Shown here piece by piece: positions 62,734 to 64,000 of a stretch of 64,000 bases of DNA. The notes beneath the pieces were generated by a model. That model did not search any database. It had not been told where the DNA came from and saw only the letters and a list, made by a program, of their open reading frames with translations. This stretch comes from Aquipseudomonas alcaligenes MRY13-0052 (GTDB lineage: Bacteria; Pseudomonadota; Gammaproteobacteria; Pseudomonadales; Pseudomonadaceae): NCBI GenBank assembly GCA_000474255.1, contig BATO01000001.1:1-64000 (forward strand), read 5' to 3'. Position 1 is the first letter of the stretch. Each line of letters starts with the position of its first letter. A program made the translations under genes and the position numbers.

Positions 62734-62855
62734 GCAGGGCCTCCCGCGCCCGTCGCGGGAGCCGGGACCAGGGCCGTGATCCGGCCCACCGTCCCACCAT
62801 GCGGCGCCACGAACGCCGCCACCCTTGAAGCACCCATGAGGTGAGGAGGAGTGAC

Positions 62856-63950
62856 ATGCACAACCCACGGATCGACATCCCCTACACGCGCCACCTGGAC
62901 CCCGAAGGGCGCCTGCTCGGCGAATTGCCCGCCTGGGCCGACGACTTCAACCTGCTGACCCGGCTGTACCGGCAGATGGTCCTGACCCGCCTGTTCGACC
63001 AGAAGGCCGTGGCCCTGCAACGCACCGGCCGCATCGGCACCTACGCGCCCACCCTCGGGCAGGAGGCGATCGGCGTCGCCATTGGCAGCCTCATGGGCGC
63101 CGAAGACGTGCTGGTGCCCTATTACCGCGACACCGCCGTGCAGCTCATGCGTGGCGTGCGCATGGAGGAAATCCTCCTTTACTGGGGCGGCGACGAGCGC
63201 GGCAGCGCCTACGCCGATCCGGCCGTGGCGCAGGACTTTCCCCTCTGCGTGCCCATCGCCACCCAGGCTCTGCACGCCTGCGGGGTGGCCACCGCGTTCA
63301 AGATCCGTGGCGAGCACCGGGTCGCCGTCACCACCTGCGGCGACGGCGCCACCAGCAAGGGCGACTTCCTCGAAGCGCTCAACGTCGCCGGCGCCTGGCA
63401 GCTGCCCATGGTCTTCGTGGTCAACAACAACCAATGGGCCATCTCGGTGCCGCGCAGCATCCAGTGCGGCGCCGCCACCCTGGCGCAGAAGGCCATCGGC
63501 GCCGGCTTCCCCGGCGAGCAGGTGGACGGCAACGACATGCTCGCCGTCTACGACCGCATGCGGGCGGCCCTGGACCGTGCCCGCCACGGCAAGGGCCCGG
63601 TGCTGCTGGAGTGCATCAGCTACCGCCTGGGCGACCACACCACCGCCGACGACGCCACCCGCTACCGCAGCGCCGACGAGGTGAAGAAGGCCTGGCAGGA
63701 GGAACCCATCAAGCGCCTGCAGGCCTACCTCGCCGCCAACGCGGTGTGGGACGAGGGCCGCGAGCAGGCGCTCATCGCCGAGTGCCAGAAGGAGGTCCAG
63801 GCCGCAGTGGAGCGCTTCGAGTCGGCCGGCACCCAGCCGGTGGAATCCATCATCGACCAGGTCTACGCCCGCTGGCCGGCGGCCCTGGCCGAGCAACGCG
63901 AAATGCTCCTCGAGCGCGCCGCCCGTCGTGAGGTGAACCGCCATGAATAA
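62856..63950 (+). CDS. pdhA: 2-oxoacid (pyruvate/branched-chain) dehydrogenase E1 alpha subunit
   Basis: A 364-residue thiamine-diphosphate enzyme subunit that decarboxylates a 2-oxoacid. The ThDP motif is GDGATSKGDFLEALN to NNNQWAIS; the phosphorylation-loop region YRLGDHTTADDATRYRS and the opening LYRQMVLTRLFDQKA are typical of the alpha chain of the alpha2beta2 type. GAGGAG precedes the ATG. The stop overlaps the start of the beta subunit gene by 8 bp. Whether the substrate is pyruvate or a branched-chain oxoacid cannot be fixed; the upstream leucine dehydrogenase favours the latter. Confidence 0.88.
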   Translation: MHNPRIDIPYTRHLDPEGRLLGELPAWADDFNLLTRLYRQMVLTRLFDQKAVALQRTGRIGTYAPTLGQEAIGVAIGSLMGAEDVLVPYYRDTAVQLMRGVRMEEILLYWGGDERGSAYADPAVAQDFPLCVPIATQALHACGVATAFKIRGEHRVAVTTCGDGATSKGDFLEALNVAGAWQLPMVFVVNNNQWAISVPRSIQCGAATLAQKAIGAGFPGEQVDGNDMLAVYDRMRAALDRARHGKGPVLLECISYRLGDHTTADDATRYRSADEVKKAWQEEPIKRLQAYLAANAVWDEGREQALIAECQKEVQAAVERFESAGTQPVESIIDQVYARWPAALAEQREMLLERAARREVNRHE

Positions 63951-64000
63951 GCCCGAAGTGATCGAGAAACGCGCCCTGCTCGAGGCGGTCAACCTGGCCC
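63943..64000 (+). CDS. pdhB: 2-oxoacid dehydrogenase E1 beta subunit, cut by the window end
   Basis: Only the first 19 residues are in the window (MNKPEVIEKRALLEAVNLA), matching the start of E1 beta chains. The ATG lies inside the end of the E1 alpha gene, with GAGG 8 nt upstream. Position and overlap identify it as the partner subunit. Confidence 0.75.
   Translation, partial: MNKPEVIEKRALLEAVNLA

Overview
The window reads as a chromosomal segment of a GC-rich Pseudomonas (sensu lato). Evidence: dense, mostly short-spaced operons with strong GC bias at third codon positions; families typical of the genus (paired DUF1302/DUF1329 proteins, MalT-like LuxR regulators, folM-folE-folX, a short LOV protein beside a LitR-type MerR regulator); and many copies of short intergenic repeats of the Pseudomonas kind. 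From memory, two blocks follow the gene order of P. aeruginosa (about PA0835-PA0849 for 25-38 kb, and about PA3441-PA3426 for 38-51 kb). This was not checked by search. I see no tRNA, rRNA, CRISPR array, prophage or plasmid origin.

Layout. 0-6 kb: 3' part of a LysE exporter, an AraC regulator divergent from an MFS transporter, a thiolase, and an AlkK-like acyl-CoA ligase. 6-12.2 kb: first copy of a DUF1302 / DUF1329 / MalT-like LuxR cassette. 12.2-25 kb: a secreted hypothetical protein, TetR, alpha/beta hydrolase, PF10118 diiron-type protein with divergent AraC, MBL hydrolase, OmpA-like lipoprotein, then a large hybrid histidine kinase overlapping a REC-PAS-GGDEF-EAL protein, and an EthD-family protein. 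25-38 kb: acyltransferase, the DUF3565-ackA-pta operon divergent from slyD, glutathione peroxidase, a TetR/old-yellow-enzyme pair with twin operators, DegV, glycosyltransferase, CysZ, thioredoxin reductase. 38-44.3 kb: DUF1244-HopJ pair, the folM-folE-folX pterin operon, a small ABM-like membrane protein, a LitR-type MerR regulator, a short blue-light LOV receptor and a flavodoxin. 44.3-51 kb: LysR with divergent CidA/LrgA and CidB/LrgB genes, class II aldolase, epoxide-hydrolase-like protein, DUF1569, SDR and crotonase. 51-54.4 kb: a 538-bp MITE-like element, a cupin, an FAD amine oxidase-like protein and a SnoaL-AraC fusion. 54.7-60.6 kb: second copy of the DUF1302 / DUF1329 / LuxR cassette. 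60.8-64 kb: transglutaminase-like/TPR protein, leucine dehydrogenase family enzyme and the E1 alpha/beta genes of a 2-oxoacid dehydrogenase (beta cut by the window end).

How the parts work together. The two DUF1302/DUF1329/LuxR cassettes lie about 48 kb apart in the same orientation and order. Their LuxR DNA-binding ends are nearly the same while the ATPase/sensor parts differ, which suggests duplicated envelope systems for handling hydrophobic substrates with separate inducers; the first has an acyl-CoA ligase just upstream. The 38-44 kb region looks like a blue-light response locus: LOV receptor, LitR-type regulator, pterin genes and two TGTACA-N11-TGTACA sites. The MITE-like element has 16-bp perfect terminal repeats and an 8-bp target duplication that splits a palindromic intergenic repeat.
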